NCBI GenBank assembly: GCA_022605955.1
Contig: JAKCOZ010000022.1
Coordinates: 1,240,001 to 1,304,000 of the forward strand
Direction of reading: 5' to 3'
Origin: Rallus limicola
Lineage: Eukaryota > Chordata > Aves > Gruiformes > Rallidae
DNA: 64,000 bases
In this document: one piece after another, positions 1-12,399 of the stretch
How the letters are laid out: each line of letters starts with the position of its first letter
Position numbering within the stretch: position 1 is the stretch's first letter
Program-made: the position numbers and the translations under genes
The notes under the pieces: model-generated
What the model saw: only the letters and a program-made list of their open reading frames with translations
What the model was told of the DNA's origin: nothing
Database searches by the model: none

Positions 1-639
1 CACTTTGGGGGCAAATATGACCGGACCCCCACCTTCTCCAGGGCCTTCAGCCCTGACCCCCTCCTTCTCCAACCTCTGCCCATCCACCCTCACTCCCTCC
101 CCAGCCCCTGCCAGCAGCAGCATTTGGGGACGGGGGCCTCCCAATGGAGAGAGAGGAGGGGGCTAAGACCCATTCCCCTCCACTGTCCCCAGCTGGTTTC
201 AGACCCAGATCCATAGCTCCCTACTCTGGGGCCAAGGCCTGTAAACACAGCACTTCATCTTTGGAGGGGGTCAAGCTGCCAAACCCCAGGCCTAAGCTGG
301 GCTTCGCAGCCCCTAACACAGCGCTCACTCCTCATCTTGAGGAGGCTGGAGACACCCCCGGGGCTGCTGCTCCAGATAGTTGTGTGAAAGGAAAGGGGGA
401 AGGCGTCCACCCCTAGCCCAGGGTCCCGTCCCGGAGTGCTTGGGAACTAGGGGGCACCTCCCACAGGGAGAAACCAGCCCCAGGGACCCTGAAGCAACAT
501 CCCCCCCGACCCACACCCGGGGAAAATTTTACTGCACTCGGTTACGCTTCACAATGCCACAGTTCTCCTTGTACCTTCGATTATAACAGCACAATGAAAT
601 AATAACGGGGTTTGCAGGGTTTCCTGTTCTATCTTTATT
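1..639. other. Non-coding left edge
   Basis: No supported gene. The first ~500 bases are C/T-rich low-complexity DNA whose open frames are short and compositionally biased. Bases ~525-640 switch to AT-rich sequence just before the CpG island, and a minus-strand AATAAA lies at 634-639. That hexamer could end a minus-strand transcript, but no convincing coding exon precedes it, so I leave it unassigned. Confidence 0.6.
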
Positions 640-1600
640 TAACCACCATTTCCCACCCCAGCCCACCTGGGAGCCGGGACGCGGACACCCCAGCACAGCT
701 CGGCCGCACCCCGACCCCCGGTGCGGCTCTGGCCCCGCTCGGGAACAGAACTGCCCCCACGCCCCGGGCAGCGGCCGTGGCACCGCCTCCGCCCTCCCCG
801 CGGACACCGGGATCCGCGCCGGCCTGCGGGGCTGCACCCGCCCGACCCGAGCGGGGAGAATCCGGCGGGACGGGGCTCGGCTCTGCTTGGCCCAAGGGAC
901 AGGACCGGCTACCCTACCAGGGGCACCGCCCGCCCGAATCCGCCTCGGGACGGCTCTCCCCACCCGCTTCCCACTGAGCACTGCCGGCCCCCCAGCCTCG
1001 TCTCCCTACCACCGGCACCAGAACACATCGCAAGAAGAGGCTCGGAGCAGCCGAGGCACATAGAGCCCGCGGCCGGTCAGCATCGTCCCGCTCCCAGCGC
1101 CCCCGGCCCAGCTCACCGACGCCCCCCGGACGGCAGCTCCAGCACAGCTCGCCAACGCCAGCGCCACCGAGACCCCAGCTCCGCCCATCCCGCCCCGCCC
1201 GAGCGCTCCAAGCTGTTCTCTCTCCGGTCCGACCCAGCTCCGCCCGTCACGCAGCCCCGCCCCAGCGGCCTCAGCTCTGCCCAATCGCGTCTTGCTCTTT
1301 CAATCCGGGCCCGCCCCCTCTCGCTCCGCGTCCCGGCTGCCCCTGTCACCCGGAGGCCGCGATCCCGCCGCCGCCGTTTCGGGAGAGTCTCAGCCCCATA
1401 GCCCCGGCGGCCGGCGTCGGTGTGTCGGGGTGCGGCCGCATCGCGGACGCTGCCGGTTCCCGATCAAGCCCCCGAGCCGGGAAAGATCTCAGTTCGCGTC
1501 GTCCGGGCTCCAGTGGGAGCGCCCGGGCCGTCTCCTCTCCCGGAGAGGACCCACGGCCTAGCGGGGACCGGGCGGCACCAGGACCCGGGCCGGCGGCTTG
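640..1600. promoter_or_regulatory. CpG island, probable promoter of an unidentified transcript
   Basis: A ~1-kb block very rich in C+G and in CpG dinucleotides, in contrast to CpG-poor flanks. It contains a CCAAT motif (CCCAATCGCG, ~1278-1287) and GC boxes (CCGCCC-type motifs near 1190-1200, 1258-1262 and 1311-1317), the usual make-up of a TATA-less vertebrate promoter. A good splice donor (GTGAGC) reads on the minus strand at 1111-1116, so a minus-strand first exon with its gene body beyond the left edge is possible. Plus-strand transcription into the tandem repeat is equally possible. Frames crossing the island encode Pro/Arg/Gly/Ala-rich low-complexity peptides typical of untranslated CpG DNA. 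Confidence 0.65.
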
Positions 1601-1601
1601 T

Positions 1602-2905
1602 AGAACTGGAAAGTGACCCTGGGCACTGTCAGGATCATACTCTCGGCTTGGAAAGCGCAGAGCCCCAAAGTCACTGGGGTGCTTGTGGGCTACATGGGGA
1701 GGTTTCAGGCCAGGAGCATTGTTCAGTGCTCGCATGTTTGGCTTGGGAGCTGTTGCTGGACGTCTACCAGTTTAAAATGTGGATGCTTTTAGAGCTGGGA
1801 AGTGATGCAGGGCACTGTTTGGACCATCCCCTTGGCTTGGAAAGCGCAGAGCCCCAAGGTCAGCGTGGCTGACTGTGGGCTACATGGGGAGAACTCAAGG
1901 AAGAGGTGGAGAGACTGGAACCATCAGGGAGTATGAGAGGGAGATTGATTGGTGGAGTAACTCCCTGGCATGCCAGAGGGAAAATCAACAGGGAGATTTT
2001 CCAAAAAAAAATGATGGACTCCCAGCCCTATCGGGCAGAATGGGGAGAAGTGGGAGCTTTTACTACACGTTTAGCAATATTGAAGGGGCATGTTGCTAAA
2101 GCCTGAAAAGGAGTCGGGAAAGATAGTCCCTTTCACTTCTCTAGGAAGCACCAAGCTGAGAGGGACTGTCTGTGGGCTAAATGAAGAGGTGTCATGTCAG
2201 GAACACCTTGTCATCACACCTTTCTTTTCAGAGATTTGGCTGGACATTTAGCAAGTTTGAATCTGGCTGCTGGCAGGGCCTGAAAATTACTTAGGCAGAA
2301 TGAGAAACATTCCCTCAGTAACTAAAGCACTGAGCCCCAGAATCAATAGGCAGCTTGTGGACTATATAGGGTTGTTTCAAGCAATAAACATTTTTAAGTC
2401 CTTGTACTGTTCTTTTCAGAGCTTTTACTGGATGTTTAGCAATATGGGAGGGACATGATGCTAAAGCAGGAAAACGACATAGGGCAAATATAATCCCTTT
2501 CCCTTCTCTAGGAAAGCATGGAGCACCAGGCTCTGAAGGACTGTTTCTGTGATACATGGGTAGGATTCAGGCCAGTATCATCTTTCAGTGTCCTCCCACC
2601 TTTGTTTTTGGAGCTATTGGTGTATGTTCAGCAAGTCTGAGTCTGGCCACTGGTAGTGGCTAAAAATGACTTAGGGCAATGTGAGAAACCTTCCCTTGGT
2701 TACTGAAGGACTGACCTTTAGGACCATTCCCTGGATAAGGAAAGCCCTGAGCCCCAGGGTGAGAGGGGCTGCTTGTGGGCTGCATGGGGAGGTTTCAGGC
2801 CAGGTATGTCTTTCAGTCCTGGCTGCTTTGGTTTGGGAGCTACTGCTGGATGTTTGGCATGCTTGAATGTGAATGCTGGTGAAGCTGAGAAATTAACTCA
2901 ATTGA
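1602..2905. repeat. Degenerate ~187-bp tandem repeat, about six copies
   Basis: Three landmarks recur in the same order. A GGGCTACATGGGGAGG-like motif occurs near 1687, 1877, 2174, 2359, 2550 and 2777. A GAGCCCCA-like motif occurs near 1662, 1848, 2147, 2330, 2521 and 2750. A GAGCTnTTGCTGGAYGTTTAGCA-like motif, read in degenerate form, occurs near 1749, 2056, 2234, 2419, 2609 and 2836. Spacings are ~183-191 bp, except one of ~297 (extra ~110 bp around 1895-2010) and one of ~228. Copies 1, 2 and 6 are most alike. No open frame is shared between copies. The array starts directly at the edge of the CpG island. I do not recognise the family. Confidence 0.8.
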
Positions 2906-3085
2906 AAAAGGCTTCTTGTGGCTGGAAGCTTTCCCAAGAGTGTGCCTTTAAAGAAAATCATCCCAGTGTGGCTGAGGTTTGTCCCTGGGTGGGTTTGTAT
3001 GGGTTTTATTGATGGGCAGTGCTACATTTTAAACACATTGTTTTTGCACGAAACATGCCCTTTTGGCTGCTTCTCTGCTCACACA
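2906..3085. other. Short unique spacer
   Basis: Unique sequence between the tandem array and the first CR1 copy. Nothing recognisable. Confidence 0.5.
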
Positions 3086-3605
3086 CCCTTGCAAGCACTG
3101 AGTGCTGGGGGCAGTTTTGGGCACCACAGTGCAAGAGGGACATGAAACTATTGCAGAGCATCCAGAGGAGGGTAAAAAAGGATGAGGAAGTGTCTGGAGG
3201 GGAAAGCTTATGAGGAGAGGCTGAAGTCCCTTGGTTTGTTCAGCCCAGAGAAGAGAAGGCTGAGGGGAGACCTCATCATGGTCTGTGGCTTCCTGACCAG
3301 GGGGAGTGAAGGGGCAGGTGCCGATCTCCTCTCTTTGGGAACCAGGGATAGAACCTGAGGGAACGGTGTCAAGCTGCAACAGGGGAGGTTTATTTTGTTA
3401 GGAAGAGGTTCTGTACTGAGAGGGGGGTCAGGCACTGGCACAGGTTTCCCAGGGAAGGGGTCACAGCACCAAGCTGGGCTGAGATCAAGAAGCATCTGGA
3501 TGATGCCCTCAGTGCCATGCTCTGACTGGGCTGGCTGGTGTGGAGCCAGGAGTGGGTGTTGCTGGGCCTGATGGGTCCCTTTTAGCTCAGGAGATTCTAG
3601 GGTTG
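3086..3605 (+). mobile_element. CR1 LINE 3' fragment
   Basis: The order of CR1 3'-region landmarks is clear on the plus strand: a 'gggcaccacagtgcaagagg' block, 'agcatccagaggagggt', 'gaggagaggctgaagtccct', 'cagcccagagaagagaaggc', 'aggctgaggggagacctcat', then 'catctggatgatgccctcag' near the end. It is 5'-truncated and lacks the terminal ATTCTATG repeats, so it is old and 3'-eroded. No intact reverse transcriptase frame remains. Confidence 0.85.
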
Positions 3606-4271
3606 CAGAGGGTTGGGATAGCTCTGAAATCTCACCAGTGTTTTCATTTTATGGTCGGGGAGACTGAGTGTGGGCGAGTAGATGGCTTCGCTGAGCTCAC
3701 ATCATGACACTGGCCACGCTGGGGCTGCAGCCCCTCGCCCTGAGGCATGGTGCTGTGACCAATGCTGCTGTGGACCAGCTTCCTCCCAGGCAGATCATCA
3801 TCCCCCTCCTCCATCCCTCAAACTGCGTAATGTTCCTGGGGCGTGCAGCAGCTGCTGACATGAAAAGGCAGTACCAGCAGCACAGGGAATATTTAGCTTC
3901 TTTTAATTGAGCAGGATTTGGAGTTAAAAAGTTAATCACGCTGCTGGCTTTTGTTCTTTATTTCTTCTCCCCCTCACAGCTGTTTCTGCCAACTAAAAAT
4001 AAGTTGAACCAGCAAACAAAACATGAATAATCATCACTCCATGAGGGCTAAAATACCAGCAGGAGATGCTCCTTGAGTCATAGGTGCTCTTGGTGCAGAG
4101 TGCCCTTAGGTAGATCCCATTCTTTCCAGCAGCAGAGAGAGGCAGGACATGGGGAAGGTTATATTTGAGTGACAGGTAAAAGCCAGGTGGATACAGGGAG
4201 ATGGGAGTGGAGATGTTTAGAAGCAATAAATTTTGTCTTGTTTTGTCCTCTCTAGAATCATGTGGCTGAAC
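3606..4271. other. Unique intergenic DNA
   Basis: Unique sequence between two CR1 copies. No gene, RNA or repeat recognised; only short unsupported open frames. Confidence 0.5.
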
Positions 4272-5245
4272 ATAGAATCACAGAATGCTTTGGGTTGGAC
4301 GGGATCTCAAAGATCATCTAGTTCCAACCCCCTGCCATGGGCAGGGACACCCTCATTAGACCAGGTTGCCCAAAGCCCCACCCAACCTGACTTTGAACAC
4401 CTCTGTGGACGGGGCAGCCACTACATCCCTGGGCAGCCTGTGCCAGGGCCTCACCACCCTCAGAGTAAAGAATTTCTTCCTAACATCTGACCTAAACCTT
4501 TCAGCTTGCAGCCATTGCCTCTTGTCCTGTCCCTGCACTCCCTAGTGAACAGCCCCTCTCCCCCTTTCCTGTAGGACCCCTTTAAATATTGGTAGGCTAC
4601 AATTAGGTCACCCCAGAGCCTTCTCTTCTCCAGGCTGAACAATCCCAGCTCTTGCAGCCTGTTGTCATAGGAGAGGTGCTCCAGCCCCTGGATCATCTTT
4701 GTGGCCTCCCGTGGACTCACTCTAACAGCTCAATGTCTTTCCTGTACTGGGGACCCCAGAGCTGTACACAGCACACCATGGGGAGGGTCTCATGAGAGCA
4801 GAGCAGAGGGGTAGAATCCCCTCCCTCAACCTGCTGGCCACACTGTCCTTGATGCAGCCCAGGGCACAGTTGGCCTTCTGGGCTGCCAGTGCACACTGCA
4901 GCTCATGCTGAGCTTGTCATCCATCAGCACCCCCAAGTCCTTCTCCTCAGGGCTGCTCTCCATCCATTCTCCACCCAGCTGTAGTTGTGCTTGGGACCCA
5001 CATGCAGGACCTTGCCCTTAGCCTTGTTGAACTTCATGCAGTTCACATGGCCCATCTGTCCAGCCTGTCCAGGTCTCTCTGGATGGCATCCCTTCCCTCC
5101 AGTATGTTGACCTCACCACACAGCTCGGTGTCATCAGCAAACTTGCTGAAGGTGTGCTCAATCCTGCTGTCCATCTCATTGACAAGGATACTGAGCAGTG
5201 CTGGTCCCAGTACTGACCCCTGAGCAAGTCCTTCTGGCAAGGTCT
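4272..5245 (-). mobile_element. CR1 LINE, ~1 kb, with reverse transcriptase remnant
   Basis: Read on the minus strand, this copy ends with the CR1 3' terminus (the plus strand begins atagaatcacagaatg) and extends upstream into the end of ORF2. The minus frame at ~5043-5240 retains 'QGSVLGPAL' followed by 'FADDTELCG' and 'LEGRDAIQRDLDRL', the conserved palm-domain block of CR1 reverse transcriptase (the F/YADD catalytic motif). Stops and frameshifts downstream make it a dead 5'-truncated copy. Similarity to CR1 fades upstream of QGSVLGP, so the right boundary could lie anywhere from ~5240 to ~5360. Confidence 0.9.
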
Positions 5246-8200
5246 TTGAAAGCCTGTGGTGTCTGCTAGCCCTGCCCAGAGCTGGTAGATGGGACCAGAG
5301 TGGGACCTGCGCTCTCTCCAACAGGACACCAGGTTGGATACACTGTCCTTCACACTTCTGCACCTCCTTGGAAAGGTGATATGCAGTAAAGTGTAGGTCC
5401 CTACAGAGGAGAAGGCTGAGGAGTGTGCATCTTAATCACAGCTGCCAGCTCCTCAGCTGGATTTCCCTGATTCATCCTGCCTCTGGTTCCAGTGAAGGGC
5501 AGGCAGAGGGTTGTGTTTCTCCTAAATCAGAGTGTCTCTTCACTCCCTTTGCATCTGTTGGCTGTGAAAGTGAGGTTGCCCAAAGAAGGTCTTTTTTTTT
5601 GGCCTTGATTGCTGTGATTTAAGCAAAATTCAAGAAAGGTGTAATGCTTACTCATGATACTGGCTGTTTCTTCTGAGGACAAGAGCTGTTGCTACAGTAG
5701 CTCAAGTTTCCATCAAGGTGTTGATCCCTCTTGATAAGAGATTCAAGGGCCTGAGACTGTGGGATCTAAGCAGTACATCTGTGATCACCAACCACATTCC
5801 CCTGGCCAAATGGGAACTTTGCTGAGAATACCTTTGAATCAGGCAAACAGAGGCTTGTTCATTTTCACATCCATTTGCAAGAGACAGTTAATTGCTGCAC
5901 AGGCTGTTGCTCACTGGTGTCCTGGTTCTTGACAGCTTCAGCCTTTTAAGCCTTTTCAGATGGGCATTTGTGGAAGTCCTTGGAGCTAGCCTGTTTTTTT
6001 CACCCTGATTTGCACATGGATTAGGATGGGATACAAATGTGCAGGTTTTGAGGAAAGAGCAAAGATGGATTTTGGTCAAACAGGACTTTAAAGAAAGTGG
6101 TGTAAGCTACACTGGGGTAGGAACCCTGCCTGATGCCTTCAGCTAGTGAACGGGTTAACAAGCGGCTTTGTTGGGACACTCTGGATGTGCTCAGCAGTTG
6201 AACACCAGTGGTTGCATTACATGCCATCACAACAGTAATTTAATTCAGATTTACAGCAAAACAACATATGTCTGCATTGCACAGCAGAGCTGTGTGGTTT
6301 GCAGAGGCTCTTCCCTGCCCCCCCTCCCAAGACTGGCACTGTCCAAGATGTTTCCAGAATCAAAAATGAAATGACTGTGATATTAGAGGGCTACATCAAC
6401 GTTAATTACCCCAGGGTAATTAGCTCAGCTGCAGCAACATCACAGCTATCCTGCCTTCAGGATCTAACGTTTCCGCAGGGTCTGATGTGATGCTGTTTCG
6501 AACACGAGGATGCCTGAGGCTTGGAAACAAGCATGCAACAGGGAGCCCTTGTGTTGGGATTTTTACATAGTCTGTGATTATTCAATCAATAAGCACGACA
6601 GTTTTACATTATAACATCTGCAGCATGCATTCAGTCATTGTAAAATGGGATCTTTTCCACAGTTCAAAGGGCAAACGAGCAATAGGGGCCATTTACTGGA
6701 TGAAAAGCTGAAACGCTCTATGAATTTTCCTGGCAAATCATTCTCTGCTGTCAGATGGCTAAATTACTGAGAGGGTAGAAGAGCCAATTTTCTCTCAAAA
6801 GAGCCAATCCTCAATTGAAATAGTGGCACCAGTCTTCATAACTTCTCTCATCCCACTTTTAGAAGGGTGAAGTAATTTGTCTCTTTATTACACTCAGCTA
6901 TGGGGCTGGAGAAGGAAGTTGCCCTCTGAGGGAGGAAAGAGCTTCTTCAAATCCAGCTGCAAATTGGGTGGAAGTATCTGTCCGAGGTCCTTAGATGCTG
7001 AGGCAGCTCTGGCTAATGTTTTATGTCAGGGCATCGCAGCATATTCTCTAACGGCCACATCCCTGTCCTGTAGGCATTTCCCCATACCGTTCCAGAGCAT
7101 AGTTCCCAGCCCCTGCTCTTTAAGTTCACGGTGACATTTATTAATTATGCTGTTTGGAGGCAGCGCTGCAGATTGGCAAGGAAGGGCAATGACAGAGCAG
7201 GACATCTGTAATATCTTCAGCCTTTCTCCAAGCTCTTTCCTCAGTAACACGTCTGGAAAACACCCCAGGAGAACCTTCAGTTGCAAATCAGGACATGGAA
7301 CTACCACGAGGTGGCATTAAACACATACGATGGGGCATCAAACCTTCTGCTGTTGGTTTTTTTCCCAGTCCTGAGGACACCTAGGTGCTGAAGCCCTGAC
7401 CCAAGCAGTACACTGACACTTCAGAAGCAGAAGCTCTTGATTTTACAAATCTTCACGCTTAGTACTGCTGTGAGTAATGTCACCGCCTTCCACGAGTAGT
7501 ACTACTCTACAGTAGTAAACGCACACAGATCAGGCTGGCTGCAGGAGGCAGGTTAATGCCGTGTGCCCCAAAATCCAGGCCTGTCCTCACCAAGGCAGAG
7601 GAAGAGCAAACACAGCTTTTAGCAACAAATGACTTGGCCGGAGTAGCCTGTAGTTTCATTTCCCTGGAAAGGGGCTGTGGTTTCTGCTGCTGCTGCTGCC
7701 TGCTGCCTGCCTCTAAAATCTCCGTGCTCAAGGATAAATCAGTGCTGGATCTACTAACCCAGCTGGCTCACCTGAGCTCCTCATTCTGTGAGGACAGGCC
7801 GTGAGACAGGGCAAAGCCCACGGCGCTGAGCAGGGGGTGCCTGGGGTGTGCTCCTGCAAGGCCTGCAGCAGCCAGGCACCACTCTCTGCGTGGTGCAGAG
7901 ACTCTCGGCAGAGATGAGCAGTGTTGGGGGGTGAAAGGCACAGTGATACGGCAAGAAACCCATGGAAGAAGAAGCATATTTGTGTCTTGACAAAGTCCTG
8001 ACGGCTTTGTGTCCTGGGGTGGTGTGTGTGAAATGAGCACACTGGCTCTGCCAAGTGCAACAACCCGCCTCTTGTGACAGTCAGCCCCGGAGCAGGCAGC
8101 CCCAGGAAAGGCCATGGATGGATGTCTCTCATCTCCAGAGGGCATGGAGGCAGCTCACCATCAGCCTGTGCCTTTCCCATCCCCTGGGTGGCTGCAGGGC

Positions 8201-11200
8201 TCTTGCCTTTGGGGATTCTCAGTGGGGCATCTTGTACTGCTAGCCCATTCAAGTGGAAACTTATCACCTGCCGGGCAGAAAACAGGGAACTTGGCCAACC
8301 TCTTCCAAACAGTAGCTGATTGCCTTTAAAGTCTTGCTAAAATTGGTGCGTTTTAAACACTTGAGGCATATCACTTCTTAAAAACCCATGCTTGTGTGGG
8401 AGGGAGGTACCTGGAGTGGAGCCAGTGAGAAGCAATTGCACAATGCCAGTAGACAGAGCAGCGCTTTATCTGCCAGACAAACACTGGCTGCTGAAGCACA
8501 GAGCCAAAGGCTCTTACGGTGACCAGGCTTTCTCTTCCAGAGGCTCTTGCTGATATGAGACATTCAATTTATATCTTTTTATTTGAAAAAAAACAACCAA
8601 CCAAAACCCCACATGATCCACAAGATGCTGAGGCAGATCCTCAGCACCATAGAGGGTGAGGTGCTGGGAAGGGGCACTGGGCCCATGATAGCTGGAGCTA
8701 CTGGCATTACTGGGTATGGTGAGCAGCCACTGGCTCTTGTTTGTGTGAGTGCTTCTTTCCTACAAGTCCCTAAATGCCACCGAAAGTGTCTGGCCCTTAC
8801 CTCTGTGAGGGCACACCCTCAGAGTCAGCAGATCCTGGATGGAGACCTCTGTAGCTTCTCTTACACTTTATCCTCTTCTCAAATCAAAGAAATTGCTAGC
8901 TGGGTCTTCTGCATTTCACAAGGCTAAAACCACAGCTCCTTTTTTATGCATGAATCCATCCCTGGAGGATTTCTCCCTCCCTGTGTCCCTTGGGAGCTCC
9001 TCACTGTTGTCCCTCCACCACAGGAGTTAGAGGTGCCCCATCTTTCTATTCCCCCTTGTCCTCCAAAGCACTCAGGTAAGCCATCGTCTTTCCCTGCTCA
9101 GCGTCAGGGAAGGACAACCCTGGCTTCTGTGGGGTGGGGTGGTGTGGGAACATGGGATGAGAGGGGACACCCGGATGGCTGAGCTCAGCTCTCCCACATG
9201 CACAGGACCCAGATGGTTAAAGACCCCCAAAGCTTCTCTGCACAACCTGTGGCACTATAGGCCTCTGCTATGTATTTTATAAATACAGCTAGGAAAAGAA
9301 AGGAAAAACATGTACCTAACACGTTGCCACATGTGGCTGGTAAGGGATGTTTGGTGCTTCCCAGCAGCTCTGGGTCCCTGGGAAGCCCTGTCCCACCTTC
9401 CGTGCGAAGCCTTGGAATAAAATCATGAATAGCTTCATTACAGTTGAAGCACCATTTGCCATGATGAGCTATGCATATTTATATCTGCCGTGTTCTCTGC
9501 CGCTCCACACAAGTGAATGAAGAAACTTTTCAGCTTCAGCTGGACTCCAGATTGCTGCGTATGCAGCTCCTCAGGCTTGGCTGTATGTGCAGCTGATCAA
9601 CGTATAGCCAAGCACTAATTCATCGCAGGAGGTGGCGATCACCCTGAGTTTCAGAAGGCTGCCCTAGTTCTGCGTGGTTCCTCGCTGATTACACATCCTC
9701 CGCCACTTAATACTGGGTGTAGGGTTGTTTTTATTTCCTGTAAAGCACAGAGTGTTTGGCAAAAGAGGAGAGTGAGAATGACAACTGTGTACACATTTCA
9801 CATATTTCTAGGATTATTTCTCCTCCGGAGAAGAACAGAGCTGTTATTAATAATCACCTCGCCAAGTTTCTGAGTTGATATTTTGAAATGAGCTGGGTCT
9901 ATAATTTAGGAACCACAGGCGAGGGAGAAAATGTGCTTTCAATTGAATTTGAAATGGGTGGAGAGTTGATGATGCGGAGAGATAAATGAGGGCGATTCTG
10001 GAGGGCTAGAGCTGTAGGAAAGAAAGCTGTGAACCAGACATTTCCCAGACTTTGCAAAGGCAGAGCCATTGCGAGGGCTTGAGGAGAGAAAGGAGGGACA
10101 AGGCGTGGAGACACAGGCAAGGCCCTGTTGGGGGAAGCCCTGGCTCTGAAGCTGAAAAGCTGTACAGTGGTGCTAGGTGTCGTGAGGCTGCGTCTCTCCG
10201 CGCAGGCCAGGCAAAGGGTCCCAGAGCCCTGGGGAAGGAAGGAGGCTGCAGTAGTGGGACAAGGAGAGGCTGGAGCGGAGCTTAGGTGCTGGTGCAGGCA
10301 TGCCTGTTGTCTGCTCTCCTCTCCGAGGGGTGCTGGCTCATGCAGAGCAGTGTTATCTCTTACCAGACACATCAGGAAGGTGCAGGTTTAGACGCTTGGC
10401 TGACGTATGGGCATCTAGGTCACATCAGAGCGTGCGAGGCTTTACCAAGGGAGCAAGCCTTGCATTCCACACATGAAAGATGCAAGGTAAGCTGTGGGAT
10501 AGGAGGAGTACTTGTGAACTTCGTCAGTGTTTCCTCCTTTGTAACCTATGATCTCCTAGAGAAACTAAGCCGCTGTTTGGCCTGAGAGAAAAGAAAGGAA
10601 CTCTTTCGCCCTTACAGCTGCAGAGTCTTGGGGCTGTGACTCAGTGCTGTGATGTCTGTGTGAGCCTCCTTCCAGTCAGCCTGAAACAGGGACTCTGAAA
10701 GGGAAAGTGTACAGGATTGCTGGTTTCTCTCTATAACCCCAGAAAAATGAAATCTTCTTCCTGCAATGAGCAAAATCCTTGCCCATGGCTATCATAGCAA
10801 CAGAAATTTCTCTTCCTGCCTGAGTTCCAGTGCAGGCCAGCTCAGTCAACGGTACTAGCATTTGTCTTGTTACACAAACCCATCTCTGCCAGCCCTGAGC
10901 CCATTCATGCAGATACTGGTGGTCTTGCTGGCACTACCCAGTGGCTCTCAACAGGCATTGCTGGTGCAAGGACAAGCAGCAAACAGGTGACAGAAACACC
11001 CTTTCCAGGTGTATGCTGCAAACACTGCAGTTGCAGGAAATCTTCTTTATCATAGAGCAGCTGTTTGACAGACACCAAAGCCCACGTGTTTAAGACTCTG
11101 GTGTTCTTGGTCCAGAATCCTCCCTGGCCCTGGAGACCCCACGAACCCTCAGTGACCCCCTGCAACCCCTCCAAGCTGGAGCTGACCCATGCCTGTAACC

Positions 11201-12278
11201 CACAACTCCCCTGGTGAACCCCTCCTGGCTTGTGCCCTTGGCTGTGCATGACACAGGGATCACTTCCCAGCATGTGGCTCTCTGAAGGCAGCCTTTTTTG
11301 GGTCTGGGAGGCTGCTGGCAAGGCCCTTGGCACAGCCACTCCCCTTCCCTGGGGCTCGGCTGCCTGTGTCTAAGGCCAGCTCTGGCACAGACACACACAT
11401 CCCAGACCTGGGGTGGGAGTGTTGTGCAGGGCAGAGTGGCAAGAAGCTTTTGGGGGTGTCCAGAGCTGCCTGCAAGCTCAAGCTCCTGCCCTCGAGCTGC
11501 AAGGCAGATATGCCTGTGCACAGAGGTGCCCCTCTGACCCTGACCTGCCCACTCGACTTCTTGGCTTGACCTCAGGACCAAGTCCCTACTACATTAAGAG
11601 ATGCTGTACCCTTCCTTCTCAAAGGGGCAGTGTTTTCTCTGTGGTAGCCTATGTCAAAATAGAGTTTGGATGGTGATTAGAAGGCTGGAACACAATCTTC
11701 TGTGACTTGACTTGGATTAAAAACAGACCAGTCAGTTTGAGCCTTGTAAACACGGCAGCTTCCAAGGAGCTAACACTGGTGCATCCACACCTCCTGTGAA
11801 ATACAAGCCCCAAAGCCCTGAAAACACAATGCATAAAAACATCAGTCACTCTTCAGGCTCCACTTCAGCAGAGAGCAAATTTATGCACAGCTGCAATGGG
11901 AATTAATTTCCCCAAGTTTTCTGGTGCCAGCATTTCATGGTGTCTCCCATTATGCTTTAGAGGCAATTTTAAAAGCTAGATCTTTAGAGACCTGAATTTT
12001 TAATACAGAAAAGAATTGGAATATGAAATGTTGAAGAACGTCTTTTGAGCTCTCTGCAGACAGAGAGAAACTGCTTTCCCTTGTGTCTTTTGTCTCCTGC
12101 AAATAGATAATGACATGCATTAAATACAGGTCCAGATCCCCAAATGTATTTTGCCAACTAACTGTCAGCATTTTCCCTTATGGACCTATGACTTCTTCCT
12201 CTTTCTTTGTTGCCCCTCTTCTCTGAAAACTTTACACAAATGTAGGAAAACAGAAACCAGAAACAAGCTGTAAGGCAA
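5246..12278. other. Intergenic DNA, no supported gene
   Basis: Seven kilobases of mostly unique sequence. Small items: a T-run near 5590, a CTG/CTGC-rich stretch at 7684-7712, an A-rich stretch at ~8585-8612 and a G-rich GGGGTGGGGTGG motif near 9131. AT-rich blocks at ~6540-6760 and ~9410-9520 look like candidate conserved non-coding sequence. The longest frames (for example the 179-codon minus frame at 7728-8267) are Pro/Ser/Cys-rich, overlap frames in other phases, and show no domain. Confidence 0.6.
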
Positions 12279-12369
12279 ACATCTCTATGATCCTTGGGGT
12301 CCCTTGGGATCCACTTCTCTATGATCCTTGGGGTCCCTTCCAACACATACCATTCTATGATTCTATAGT
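12279..12369 (+). mobile_element. CR1 3' tail fragment with internal duplication
   Basis: A very short CR1 end: 'tctatgatccttggggtccc' occurs twice, 34 bp apart (from 12283 and 12317), and then runs into 'accattctatgattctat'. Only the last tens of bases of a CR1 element are present. Confidence 0.75.
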
Positions 12370-12399
12370 ACCTGAAGGGAGCAGCGGAACAGGAGGGAA

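Noticed and set aside
541..595. Possible tRNA-like stretch around CTTCGATTATAAC
   Set aside because: The B-box-like core is imperfect and no cloverleaf or A box can be folded from the flanks.
529..981. Minus-strand frame through the CpG island ending ...RRYKENCGIVKRNRVQ
   Set aside because: The Arg/Pro/Gly/Ala-rich body is typical of translated CpG DNA. The lysine-rich end comes from an abrupt AT-rich edge, not a coding exon.
7728..8267. 179-codon minus-strand frame
   Set aside because: Overlapped by similar-length frames in other phases, Pro/Ser/Cys-biased, no domain.
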